This document shows, in pieces, positions 37,801 to 50,137 of a stretch of 64,000 bases of DNA. The notes below the pieces were generated by a model. It was not told the origin of the DNA. It worked only from the letters and a program-made list of their open reading frames with translations, and did no database searches. The stretch is from the NCBI GenBank assembly GCA_914767715.1, contig OU612065.1, positions 15,066,001 to 15,130,000 of the forward strand, read 5' to 3'. The translations under genes and the position numbers were made by a program. This DNA is from Membranipora membranacea. Lineage: Eukaryota > Bryozoa > Gymnolaemata > Cheilostomatida > Membraniporidae. Numbering within the stretch: position 1 is the stretch's first letter; each line of letters starts with the position of its first letter.

Positions 37801-39237
37801 GCTCCGATAATTTTAAAATTATGTGAACATATTACAAGAAAGTTTCTATCACACAAGAAACGAAACAGAAATTGAGGACAAAGATAGTTGACATTATTTA
37901 TAAATAGAATGCCATAGTCTCATTCTCATGTAGGTTTTATTTACTTGCTTCAGGGTGTACCTGTACCTCTTACCAACACAGATGATCTTTCAGACCTACT
38001 GACAGTATTCATATTCACAGCCAGTGTTGGACATGCAGCTTCTAACTTCTGCCAATATGACGAATATGCCTTCCCACCTAACTATCCTGCCATGCTCATG
38101 GGTGAATGGCCAAAGAACAAGGTGTGTGATTATAAGTGTCTCATTCGTTTCGCTATACATAGCAGTAAATCCAACTTTCTCAAAATATTCAGACAAGGTC
38201 TTCTCTTTCAGCTATTATGCCTAAACCATTTTACTTCCAAGTTTAACGGACTATTACGTATTACCACTCTATGAGGATAGGCAAGACACTAAATGAATTA
38301 TAATGGAAATCGAATCAGCTAGAGAACATCTTGGGTCATGTTTCATGGAATCACAATATATCTTTCTTGCTTGCTCTACTCTTTGAGGGGCAAATGTAAC
38401 CTAGCCGTTCTGAGTATCAATCTCAGCCTGTGATAAAATGTTCTCACATTTATTTATACAAATGAACATTAAAATAACGTTTGTTCTCTGCCATATTGTA
38501 GGAGCCATTGGAGGAAAAGGACATAGTTGCATCCCTTGCTGATAAGAAGCAGACACTGAGTGTCATGGTTGTTACCAAGCTGCTCAGCCAGAGAGGAACT
38601 AATGAAATAACAAACTTTGAAGTGCAGTATGCATATGACCCCAAGACCATGAAAGCTTTGAAACAGTAGGTTTCTTTTCAGGACAACAGCCTCTTGTCTA
38701 GCAATGCTAAAACATTGTCAGTTGGCAATGCCAGAGGTTAACTAGTGGTCAATACAAATATTTACCTCAATGTTTGGATCAATTGACTCGGATAATGGAA
38801 ATCCCAATCATTAAGAGGGGACAACTTGTCAAGACAGGCTGTTGAGGATACTGCATGTTCTAAAATCAGACCTTTTGAACCAACATAATTTCTCATCGCA
38901 AATCTGAATCTAAAATTGTTGATGGTGAAAAATTATATACTGATATGTGTTAGATATCAGAAGCATGACGTAATTTTGATTTCATCTGTCACCTGTAACT
39001 GATCATTCTTATTTACGTAGACCCTCCCAGGAAAAAGTTGGACACTGCCAGCAAGTAAACAATACATGGCTCTATGTTGTTGGATTTCAAACTCACTATA
39101 TCCTTCTCTGTATATTATTCAGGTTCAAAGCTGATTTGAAGGAGATCTCTGCCACCATTGATGCCAGAAATGCAAAGAGGACCAGAAAGTACACCTATTT
39201 GCATCCCAAAGAAGTTCCTAATGCTATCAGCATCTAA
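31886..39237 (+). CDS. Animal lipoxygenase LOX1 (PLAT + lipoxygenase domains)
   Basis: Fourteen exons in phase: 31886-31990, 32472-32650, 33184-33445, 33630-33758, 34600-34697, 35051-35183, 35566-35661, 35835-35931, 36294-36411, 36746-37005, 37232-37305, 37954-38121, 38502-38665, 39123-39237; 665 aa (human 5-LOX 674). Lipoxygenases add O2 to polyunsaturated fatty acids with a non-haem iron. The PLAT domain (about residues 17-120) binds membranes and Ca2+. The catalytic domain shows predicted iron ligands His365 and His370 ([12 protein letters not shown]), His544 and Asn548 (GHAASN), and C-terminal Ile665 (NAISI). The [14 protein letters not shown] and NYHYRDD blocks are also present. The chosen start gives MGNSCT, a potential N-myristoylation signal with a palmitoylatable Cys, and matches LOX2; an in-frame extension to 31,691 exists but is not shared. 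Positional and stereo-specificity cannot be read safely. No allene oxide synthase domain precedes it. Confidence 0.92.
32928..33010 (-). mobile_element. tRNA-derived SINE fragment in LOX1 intron 2
   Basis: On the minus strand an A box TGGCACAGTTGGTTAGAGCG and a perfect B box GGTTCAAACC are spaced as in a tRNA. The anticodon stem and acceptor stem do not pair well, so it reads as a tRNA-derived SINE head or tRNA pseudogene, not a working tRNA gene. Confidence 0.6.
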
Positions 39238-40217
39238 CTATTGGAGGAAACTTGCCATGATGAATTTGGGGGGGTCCACATGTGTGACATTGCCCTTCGA
39301 GCTGATCAGAATTTCTTACTTATGTTAACCATTTCTTAAACAATCAAATTAAATCGATCAAAATGGAGGTGGAGAGGGACATCTTATGCCTTTCTGATTA
39401 ATTTGATATTATTTATAGATGTATTCATTAAACACCCGGTGAACAACAACAATGTCTCATTATTTCCGCCATAACTTGCTGGGCAGAAACAGAGTTGATT
39501 ATATACGGGTTTTAAGACATTTCTGTCAAATTTTTTTTATTTGTGAGTGATAAATTTGAATCTTTGCCCTTGACTTGGACGACACAAAAAAAAGATTATA
39601 ACTTACTTTTTATGCTTCCAAATACACAGCTGAACCAATGAATGATATGAAGTTTATTATTTCAACCCTCTCACTCAAGTTTCAGAGGCATACTTTGTGA
39701 CGTCTTTTGTCGTTTCCTTAATATGACTGCGCAAGAAATTTCTGAGAAGAATTTAAAAATACCTAACTCTGACTAGCGTGAACTCTGATAAGTTACAATT
39801 ATTGGTGTTTGGAAAACAATAGGTAGGTGGGAGGAACCAAAAGTTAAAAGGGAAGTCAAATAGCCCACAAAAGAACAACCCTATAGTTTGGTCATAATAA
39901 TGAATAGTTAAACTTGTAATAACAGGTTGCAGTGATGTACCAAATAATGGTTGTAAACCAAACAAGCACATACATTATTATTATTACAGCTTCAAAACAA
40001 GCTGTTCAAATTTTGTTGGGGGTTGAACCTCTAAAAACTGCTCCTGATAGTAGTAACGCAGCTCAATGTGCAGTTATAGGTCGAGCATATTAGAAGGTAT
40101 AGACTAGATACATCTTTAATTTTTCTGCATTGTAGCTGCTTAACAGAGTTAATTAAATTCACAGCGTGACCTCAGTAGAAAAGACTCTACCACAAGTGAG
40201 GAACTAGCAGCAATAGG
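39238..40217. other. LOX1-LOX2 spacer
   Basis: Holds the LOX1 3' UTR and the LOX2 5' flank, about 980 bases. Only a weak ATTAAA-type poly(A) signal is seen (near 39,427). No other gene or clear repeat. Confidence 0.5.
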
Positions 40218-43200
40218 ATGGGAAATGCTTGTGGAGGCGGCAGTTCTAAGTCTACCACTACTCACATCGTTAGCGTGAGAACGGGTGACAAGAAAGGTGC
40301 AGGAACTGATGGAAATGTAAGAAAAAACCTACTTCAACAAAACTCAATCATGCCCTTTATTCGAAGGTTACATGCAAACTTCCAGAAATTCTAAACCACA
40401 TGCTGACATTCTACATTTTGGCTGAAACAATGCATTTTGTGTATTGCAGATATTTTTAAGTATCGCCGACAAAAGCGGAAATTGGAGTAAAGAAAAACTG
40501 CTGGATGCCCATTGGAGGGATGACTTTGAAAGAGGAAACACCGACAAATTTTACTTAGAATGTCCTGATATAGGTGATGTGGAGGATATTTGTTTGAGGA
40601 GGGATGGCTCATTTCCGAACGATGACTGGTGAGTTGGTGTTTGATTGACAATTGTGAAATCAGTGTAAGTTGATAATGTCTCACATCTTTATCTAACCAG
40701 ATTAAATTTGGTTACATGATTTCATATTCTGGACTGTGAAGGTCAGGATGGTCCTGTCATCTCGCAGCTTGATAAAAATTCTTCACGTTTACACGTAACT
40801 AAACGGGACGCAAGTACTTACAATTATATTTTAAGAATTATTAATCAACACAAATTCTCTACAGATGAATGTGATTAAAGCCAGAGATGGGGAGCAGTTA
40901 AACATTTTTCGAGTAATTCTTTTTATAATCATGAGAAGTTGGGCATTTGTCCACCAAACGACACATGTCTATCTCAGATTGTCCCCAGGAAGCCTGAGGT
41001 AACTGTAAAAATATTCTAGTACATTTGGATGGAGGTGAAGAAAGTTATTATTATTCTGGAGTAACCCAGGTTTCATTTCATTATTATATCACCATTCTTC
41101 CTTCACCATACCCTGAGCTCGATGATTGAAGTTTGCCTTGCTGATTGTTTTACACAGGTGCTTCTCTGGAACCTGTTATTTTCCTCAACTGATTTGGTTT
41201 CTAGGTATGTTGAGAAAATTGAGGTGGTGACTTGTACAACCAACTCACAGGCGACGTTCCCCGTACTCAGATGGATTCGTGCTAAGGACCAGTTCAAACT
41301 TGCCAAGTTTGATATGGCATTGCCTAAGTTTGAAAAATATTCAAAGCAAAGGGCTCAAGAACTAGAGAGGAAAAGGGAGGTATATCAATTGGTAGAAATG
41401 GTACCTGGTGCTCCTAAACAGATAGCTCAGCTACCAAACGATGAGAGATTCAGTCATGATTACAAGGTAAGCTGAAATGCAAGCTCTCAATCAATGAGCT
41501 TGCGAAATTTTGGAGCTGTGTTCTCCAGAGATCTGAGATTGCTTCAGTATCTAACCTGATTCATGTTGGACCCAGATCCTAATAGAAAAGGTTAACTATG
41601 ATATACAATATACAATCCTGGATACAGAGTGTGTAACGAAATAGTTTCCAATCTTGAGGAGTTGTCGTATCTCTCTTTGTTTGACATTGGTCTAATATAC
41701 ATTTTGAACCCCGACTTATCTGTGGATCATCAAGAAGATCATCAAATATAAGCACAGCTAGTTGCTTGTGGTGCCTTGATTTTCTCAACCCTCACATGGG
41801 AAGCGTGTGTGTTGAGAAAATTTGAAAAAAACCGCAACAGAAGTTCTATATTTTTAACTGTCCCTGTTGCTATCAATTATTTTAGTGGAATATACAGACG
41901 ATGAAGTTGAAGCTCTTTGCTCAGACGACCTATATCAACATGACTACTCCTAAATTTGAGAGGCTAACTGATTTTGATGAGATATACAGAGGGGATCTTC
42001 TACCTGTGCCATATGTAAGTGTGCATGGCTGAACTTAATCCTAATGCTCAGACGGCTACATTGCAAGTTAGGTGCATTACATTATCAAACACTAACTCAC
42101 AATCTGGCCTGTCTGAGCACTTAGACTAGGTGAACTCAGTTCTTTGGATATTTTAATGAAGAGATATGAAGATTTTAAGCGTGATCTGAGGTTACGGTTC
42201 CATTACTTTATCTATTTTTCAGGGTCAATTTAATTGGAAGAGTGACGAAGAATTTGGAAATCAACGATTATCTGGCTGCAACACTACGATGATCGAGCTG
42301 TGTAGAGAAATTCCTAAAGGGTGAGAGCTGCAACTCCCTGTATAAACTATGAGAAACTAGGCCACTCAACCAGGAAATCCCTGTTTTTAAGTTAATAATT
42401 TCAAGTGTAAAAAGTTGGTGAAAACTCTTTTATATCACAAAAGCAGGCAAAGGATGAATGCTTTCCGAAATCAATTTCGAACACTTTTAGATTTTCAGTG
42501 TCAGCCGACATGGTCGCACCTTTTCTGGAAGGTCAAAGTATGCAGGAGGCTATGGACAAAAGAAAACTTTACATTCTCGATCTGACTTACATGGCACATA
42601 TAGAGTGCTCGCGTGGGAGAAAGGTGAGGACATTAAGTTATAGTGACACAATATCTTAGTAGTTTTGTTCTAGTCTTTGATGTTTCTGACAACTTTTAAT
42701 AAACATCTCAGTAACGGCGCAAAGGCACTTGCTACCATGTACCACCATATGACCGTTTGTCAAATAGACACAAGGTTATCCCACCGCATCCCTGATAATC
42801 ATGGACCTTGGGCCACAGAAATACACGAAGCACCTCTAAAATTAGCTGGGCTACTTTATAAAGCCAGTTGTTTTCAAATGCAAGAAAGTGTGTTACCGAC
42901 GACTCTCATTACCACTGAGGCCAGCCCTATTAATGTTAAGGTCTACATTCTTTATGAAACTAGAGATAAATAGTTCAGCACTTAGTCATCTAGTCATCTA
43001 AAGGAAGAGTGTACCTTAGTTCGGCTGATTGATAATGAATGGCCAGCTACCGCAGAGCAATAATTTTCAAGCTCATACATACACTTAACATACACATGTA
43101 GTAGATTGAGTTGCCAGGGTTTGAGTTGCCCTCTCTTCTGGCACTATGTATGTTAATTGTACAACTAGGTAGCCAGATAATTCACTCCCTGTGATTAAGA

Positions 43201-46200
43201 TTTGTTTGCCCTCATGTTGTGTTCTGATCGTCTTCTTGTAGCTATGTGGCCCGTATGGATTGTTTTACTCTAACAAGAGTGGAAATCTAGTTCCTGTAGC
43301 TATTCAGCTGATGCCTGAGCCTGCAGAGGACAATCCGGTGAGTTGAACATTGGTACAAACCGTCTCCAAAGTTGTCTCTACTTATCAATCTTAGCACCTA
43401 CAAATCTAAAGTTTGTTTGCACAGTTGCAGCTGATCCACTTTATAACAGCTATAAGTGTTCGATGTAGATAGCCAAAACCAAAATGGCCAACCAAAACAT
43501 CTTAGTGCACACAGTGGATGACAGAAATTTGACAAATGGTCAAATTTTTAAAAACTATTAATCCATTCCCGCCCTCATCACAATATATAGTTATGGGAAC
43601 TTCCCTCTAAAAAGAGGACAACTTCCAAGTCACAGTTCAATATTTCCTTGATAACAAATAATGTATTAAACTTTGCTGAAATTTTTATGATATATACTTT
43701 GACCCAAGTTAAGGATCATGTGGAGTCTGAGCTGTTCCTTACTATGATGTCAGGTTTATTGTGGATGGCAAACATGTAAACCCTACTGCCATCGCCAACT
43801 CTCAGATATGTGGTTAGCTTGTAACTGATATTTTTGTCTCAAACTTCTTGAGGTGTTTCTACCTTCCGATCCTGAGTACACATGGCTTGCTGCTAAAATG
43901 TGGTTCAACTTGTCGGACTGCTCACATCATCAATCTGTCACACATCTCGGTAAGTGATACTTAGAATGTACACTGAAGCTTTGTCAACCATCATTAGTCC
44001 AGAACTAAGTGTAGCAAGTGAAGATCCACGCTATAAATGCATGTATGTATTGTATGAACACCTCTTTTCCAGCTTCAAGGTCCTGTTATGATTTTAACTG
44101 ATTTTAACTCAATGACAGAATCTTCGAAGATTGTAACCCTTCATGCATGCATGCATGTAAGGAGGGGGGGACAAGCGCCCTTTTACATAACAAAAGCAGT
44201 CGAGTAATATACCATTGAAATGTTGAGAGGTAGATGTGTTACACCTTCTTTCAAATATATAATACACTTTCATGTAAAGAGCTAATGCTGCAATAGGTAT
44301 GTAACAATTAGTCATAATCATCAATATTTCAGATCTTATGTAGCAAACTGCTTGATTTCTGTTGAACTGTTCATCGTTTTTTATTTAAGGTTTCACACAT
44401 CTCGTGATGGAAACTGTGTGTATATGCACACATCGTCAACTATCTCCATCTCATCCAATATACAAACTACTGGCTCCTCATTTTCTCTACCTCATCTCCA
44501 TAAACTCGTAAGTCTATGCTATATTATTAAGTTTAAGTTTAATTAGAAGAGTTCCATTCCTCAGGTGAGTTTTCATCAAAGGCGGCCACATATTGGTAGG
44601 AGTTTAGAAAATTGTTTTGTTTTTAAACTTAATTGGCATAACTTTCATACGATGAAAATGCTTTTTCAAAATCGTCGTCCGAGAAAAAAGGGGGAAAAAC
44701 CAAATATCAATCAAGATGCTGAAAAAGGTTGATCAAAGCACAACAAATGCTACATAGCTATGATCACCTTTGTTCATTTGAGTGAAATATATCTGATAAA
44801 AAAGTTTGAAAACTCACTTTTTAGAATTGTGTTTTAGCTCTTCAGAACTAGTTTTATGACACTAACCTTACATTTTCCGATAACAATTTTGGTGGACAAT
44901 CGCGGTCTGCAAACTGATGAATAAAATTACCAAAATTCATTTGCCACTGATATGAGTGGTAGACTTTTTTTTACCTATCTGCTATTTTTCAGCTTCATTA
45001 TAGTGTATTGCTTTCATGAATTAACCACGGAATACCTTGTCATAACCCTGTGAAAAAAAGAAATTTTCTTTATACAACATTTAATGATTCAAAGTTTTCA
45101 ATTTTTTAAGATTGGCGGTAAATAAACTGGTAGCTCCAGATGGTTGGGTCGATGAGACCATGCACATTGGCCGAACTGGAATGTTCAACATCATCAAGCA
45201 TAACTGGGACAAATGGAATGTCAAGGAGTTTGGCAACATCCTATACGACCTGAAGAGGCGTGGTGTAGACGACGTCGAAGCATTGCCAAACTATCACTAC
45301 AGAGATGATGCTATTCTTATTTGGGACGCACTCAACAAATATGTTGACACCGTTGTTAAGGGGATATATGGTAAGTATTCATCAATCCTTCTAGGGAGTG
45401 GCCGTGGTGCAATGGGTAGGGCATCTTTCAATCAGCAGATCGCGATGATGTCAGGAAATCCATCTGACTCTCCTGCGCCACATTAGGATACATTCAATAG
45501 ACCTGTACTGATGCAGGAAACCAAAAAAGCGCGCAACATCGAGGTTTCTCGCACGGTATCACAGGGTATCGAGCTATAAATGGACATGAGTGTTTCTATT
45601 CATCAAACCTTCTCATCCACCCCAAGGGACTATTTTTTTCATGTATGTGTTGCTATAGCCCTATTATACCATCTGTCAACCATCCCAGACACTAGCTTAT
45701 CTTGACAAGCTTTTTTGGTGAGGGAGGGGGAGGTCATACCAACAAGACAGCCTACCCGGAGACATAGTTACTATACTTCAGTCTCCCTTGTTTTTCAGAT
45801 GTATCAGATAATCTTACCACAGATTTTGAGGTACAAGGCTGGGCTAAGGAGCTGATTGATGCGGGTGTGAAGGTAAAACATCATTCATCCAATATATGCT
45901 TTTAAATCCTTTCATTTATTTTCCCACAATATTCCTCACTAAGCCTCTAATTTGATTTATTTACAAATACTGCTAGTAAGAAAGATCTTGAATAAAATAC
46001 TGGGCTCTCAACCCAGGGGGACCTGAGAGGATTTAAATCCTGAGTTGTGCCGTTACCATGTCGCGTAGAGACATTTTGAAGGCGTGAAATGCTCTGCGCA
46101 AACACGGCTTAGGGTATGTGCCTCCCCAACGGGTCAAGTCGCTGAAGCCTAGAGGGCAATTTAGGGCTTTTGCAGATGAAATAATATACTGATTTTTAGA

Positions 46201-47439
46201 GTTGTTAGCGGATCATTAATCATCCTGGTAATGGTGTTTCATTTATTACAACATCAAAATGTTTCTTTATAAATTGATGATACAACTAGACCACACTGAG
46301 AGGAATTCCCCATCTTATATGAATATTCCTAAATCTCTTGAGTTGCACTCAAAAACCTGAGTAACTTGGGTTAAATCTGAGCAGGGAGAATTCTCCCTGA
46401 TCTGAGTGGTTGAGAGCCCTGAAATTATTGTCAATATAATAATTATTGCTGTTGTGATTGCAGGGTGTTCCCTCACCTATAACATCCATCGGAGAGCTGA
46501 CAGAGCTGATTACTACTTTTATATTCATGGCTAGCGTGGGACATGCATCAGCCAATTTCTGTCAGTATGATGAGTATGCCTACCCTCCAAATTACCCTGC
46601 GCAACTCATCGGTGAAAGTCCAAAGAACAAGGTTAGTCTAGGTACCATTTATGGGAATGAGATTCAATATGTTCATCTTTACATAGACTTTCATATACGG
46701 TATGTGCAGTTTAGCCATACCGCTCATCAAGATGATCTAGGTGTATACGAAAGTCATGCATGGACAAAGCATGACTAGCAAATATGAGACTGGAGGAAAT
46801 TCAGAATACATCTTGTAGGGTTTGGACACATCTTTAGGTATAGAGATAATGACCATGAAACTCTGTAAAACTATTACTATGCTGTATTTGCTTGATTCAG
46901 GAGCCGCTTACAGAAGATCATCTGGTCAAATCTCTACCTGACAAAAAACAGACATTGAATATGATGATTGTGACAAAGATTCTCAGTGATAGAGGGACAA
47001 ACGAACTGGGAAACTTTGAGGTTCAATATGCGTATGACCCTCTCTTTCTACAAGCATTGGAACTGTATGTTGAAGGTTATCTACCATTGCAGACTCTGTT
47101 TCATAAGCTGTATATCACTCTGGCTATCATTCAAACCCATCATAGAAATTTACCAAAAACATATTATATTAAATTATATGTGACACAATCAAACTATCTA
47201 AAAACTCCAATCTATACTCAAGTTCTATAACTAGCCCTCTCTCACTATCTCCAATCTTCCTTCCAGCAGCTGGAGCCATTTTCTTTATGTACCGGGATAA
47301 ATGATATATTATTTCTGTTTCCAGGTTCAAAGAAGATCTCAATGTGATCTCCAACACTGTCGATGCTCGGAATGTCGGAAGGTTGAGAAAATATTTTTAT
47401 CTGAATCCCAGGGAAGTGCCTAACGCGATCAGCATATAA
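40218..47439 (+). CDS. Animal lipoxygenase LOX2 (PLAT + lipoxygenase domains)
   Basis: Fourteen exons: 40218-40316, 40450-40628, 41205-41466, 41886-42014, 42223-42320, 42491-42623, 43242-43337, 43853-43949, 44390-44507, 45111-45370, 45799-45872, 46464-46631, 46901-47064, 47325-47439; 663 aa. Every exon after the first has exactly the length and phase of its LOX1 counterpart, proving tandem duplication. Predicted iron ligands are intact: His363 and His368 ([12 protein letters not shown]), His542 and Asn546 (GHASAN), and terminal Ile663 (NAISI). The N-terminus [11 protein letters not shown] is again a candidate for N-myristoylation plus palmitoylation, although Gly rather than Ser/Thr at position 6 weakens the first. 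It begins 980 bases after LOX1 on the same strand. Expected product: a fatty acid hydroperoxide; specificity unknown. A poly(A) signal follows at 47,693. Confidence 0.92.
45394..45590 (+). repeat. Possible tRNA-related SINE in LOX2 intron 10
   Basis: Contains an A-box-like TGGTGCAATGGGTAGGGCA but the B box is degenerate. I read it as a worn tRNA-derived SINE; the evidence is weak. Confidence 0.3.
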
Positions 47440-47692
47440 TATCACATCTGGTCTTTGAAAAGCCCACATCTCATGTTGATGACAGTATCTTTTTTATTAC
47501 ATATACATCCGGCTCATTTTTCCACTTTCTATTTTAGAACTTTTTAATCTGCTGTTTTCAGTAGCTACTGTATTTCACTTAATCATTTCACTTCACAGGC
47601 AACCTCACTATATAGAGGTGTGACATGACTATTAATCAAAATTTTTTAAGAAATGTAAATCTGCATGTGCTGACTAACACAACTTTAATACT

Positions 47693-47698
47693 AATAAA
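47693..47698 (+). terminator. Poly(A) signal of LOX2
   Basis: AATAAA 254 bases after the LOX2 stop, on the coding strand. Confidence 0.5.
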
Positions 47699-47764
47699 CA
47701 AAACCTCAAGGAACATGTACTTTGTAATATTCAGGCCATTTCTACTTACTACCCATGCCTAAGT

Positions 47765-47973
47765 AGACTGCGATTCAGTCTAACAATTCAAAGTTGACTA
47801 CTCAGGTTGGGTGAGCATCACACATCAGCCAATCAAAACAAAACACAAGCACATGGGTCCATTTAGAAAGGCATAAAAATAGTGTTACATGAATAGATAA
47901 CACCACAGAAGCAATATCCAACATCACCAATAATACAGACAAGGCTTCCTTGTTGGCCTGAATCCCAGGCTAA
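47765..47973 (-). repeat. Dispersed repeat family R1, copy 3
   Basis: The reverse complement of the family at 17,513 and 19,748: shares ACTCAGGTTG, CAAGCACATGGGTCCATTTAG and GGCCTGAATCCCAGGCTA. Sits just downstream of LOX2. Confidence 0.7.
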
Positions 47974-47976
47974 TGT

Positions 47977-48643
47977 CTAAAGGCCTTGCTACATGAGCCC
48001 ACGAATTGCGTGGAATTGTCTTCCCACGCGTGGTGGGCGTGACTTCATAGGCTAAACACACCCCTTGTGACAACATTGCTAAGTGAGTGACCAATGAGCC
48101 ATGACCAATGAGTAAGGAGTAATGACCAATTAAATACGCTCTATTGTACCAACTGGCCAATGACAGAAGTGTAGGTTCACAACATGGTTAAGGTGTGGCT
48201 AGACAGGCCCACGAAATCGCGTGGGGAGGCAATTCCACGCGTTGTTCATGCCAAACCACGCAGTTTGGCATGCTAACGATGCGTCTTTTCAAAGACCAGC
48301 ATGTTGGTGTTGTTAACCACGTTGTGAACCTACGCTTCTGTCATTGGCCAGTTGGTACAATAGACCATATTTAATTGGTCATTACTCCTTACTCATTGGT
48401 CACTCACTTAGCAATGTTGTCACAAGGGGGGGGGGTGTTTAGCCTATGAAGCCACGCCCACCACATGTGGGAAGACAATTCCACGCATTTCGTGGGCTCA
48501 TGTAGCAAGGCATTTAACAACACGAACATGCTGGTCTTTGAAAAGACGCATTGTTAGCATGCCCAACGGCGTGGTTTGACATGAACAATGCGTGGAATTG
48601 CCTCCCCACGCGATTTCGTGGGCCTGTCTAGCTACACCTTTAG
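47977..48643. mobile_element. Interlocked inverted-repeat element (arms A-B-A'-B')
   Basis: Outer ends CTAAAGG and CCTTTAG are inverted. Arm A (47,981-48,187) is the reverse complement of A' (48,316-48,511), and arm B (48,188-48,316) is the reverse complement of B' (48,514-48,642). The order A-B-A'-B' is interlocked, not nested. TTAA flanks B at 48,188-48,191 and 48,313-48,316, and TTAA also starts B'. All arms carry CCCACG..CGTGG motifs. It is non-coding. One arm has drifted by a G tract near 48,427. Confidence 0.75.
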
Positions 48644-49779
48644 TGACATAAGGTTTATCGCTTAAAACTCTCGATTCCTCAGAAAACATGATAAAGATTA
48701 ATTCATTTGGGGCGTAACTTTAGGAGGAGAGAGGCCATTTTAGATGTAATGTAATGTTTCTAATACCTGATCATGTTATCAATTTTTGTACTCTTGAGAG
48801 CACATGATGCCACATTCTCATGCGAGCCAGACTTTTATTTAAAGACAACGCCAATAACCTGATCACCAGAGGCTACGGATATAACTCAAGTATCTGCATT
48901 AATATCATGGAAGGCTGTATGGTAGCAATATAATTGTTAGAAGCTGCTACCTCCATCCATCTGTTTCTGAGCAGCATGTGTTCGGGCATCTAGCTTAGTT
49001 TTTGTAGCCTACCTGGTGATGATTTGATACTGGACTGGATAATTGTCAAAATTGTTGACTGTGAGTTATATCTCACCAATACAGATTGGTTGTGATGTGG
49101 TATAAAGTACCTTGGGGAACATAAGGGTACATTTGGTACCTCAGGATGAACATAATATCACACCCAACTGAAAATTTAAATCGAAAAGTTTGTTAAAAAG
49201 TTTTTCCTAACAGTGACTGATCAACACACCCATAAACTTATCCTGATCCTGTTTATTAAATATAGTATTTGGAATATATAATTGTGATATAATTCAGAGA
49301 GCTGCAACACTGTGTAAAAAGTTGTGAATACGCTGGAAAGATTTGAAAAGATGAATATGTAATTTGGATGGCTATCTGGGATGGCCATCTGGACAATGTG
49401 TACAACATATTTTGTCCGCGACGAACAAGGAATCGCTTGTAAGAATTATCTTCCCAAAATGCTATAGAATTCCCTACATTGACTTTGAGGATAAATAGAG
49501 CTGTACCAACAAAAAATAACTGAAGCAAATGCTGACAATCAACACACTCTGTTAACATGTGATTTGGTTGATTAAAACATAATCACATGTTAACAATGAG
49601 ATCGAACATAATTACCCAACATAACCCAGCAGCAGTTGACTGAAGGGGATCGAATCCAACAATATTTGCGTGGTGATTTCCTTGCGCTCCAACATAGATG
49701 GGAGGAGGATAACAAAATACTGACAACTAGTAAGCAATCTGTAGCCAAAGTGCGGTCTTAGCTCAGAATTTTGGTCAAT
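48644..49779. other. Intergenic, no gene seen
   Basis: Open frames of up to 100 codons on the minus strand (49,256-49,558; 49,612-49,812) have no clear domain. They may be the decayed downstream part of the LINE fragment that lies next to them at 49,780-50,137. Confidence 0.4.
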
Positions 49780-50137
49780 GCTGGTGGCTTGGCTGGTGGC
49801 ACCCAAAACCACTCTCTTGAAGAGCCATCATGTTTTTAGACCAACATATAATTTTCACATAGTTATGGTCTAATAAGCTTTCTCTCCCTAAATAGCTAAT
49901 GTATGAAATCCCACTAACTTGCTGTAATAGCCCTGCAGACATAAAGCTCTGCTCTAAATGTGTTTTTTCGGTTGATGAGGAATTCCAATCAATATTACAA
50001 TCTCCAAGCAGAATAAATTTATGGCCAATATATTGGTTTTGATGTAGAATTTGTTGTTTATCAAAAAGTTCTAAGCTACCACCATCACAAGCAAGGCCTA
50101 AACATATCAGAACACGTTGAACATTAACATTATCTTT
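49780..50137 (-). pseudogene. LINE endonuclease (APE-type) fragment
   Basis: A minus-strand frame of about 115 codons, open without an upstream ATG, reads HKFILLGDCNIDWNSSS followed about 40 residues later by RESLLDHNYV. This is the pattern of the apurinic-like endonuclease of non-LTR retrotransposons: the GDxN catalytic block, here GDCN where GDFN is usual, and then the S..LDH block. The N-terminal half and the reverse transcriptase are absent, so it is a dead 5' and 3' truncated copy between LOX2 and LOX3. Confidence 0.7.

Noticed and set aside
42677-42973. 98-codon + strand frame in LOX2 intron 6
   Set aside because: No domain recognised and the flanking LOX2 exons join in phase without it.
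31886-47439. Coral-type allene oxide synthase-lipoxygenase fusion
   Set aside because: No catalase-like domain precedes the PLAT domain in any copy; LOX1 and LOX2 start directly with a short linker and PLAT.
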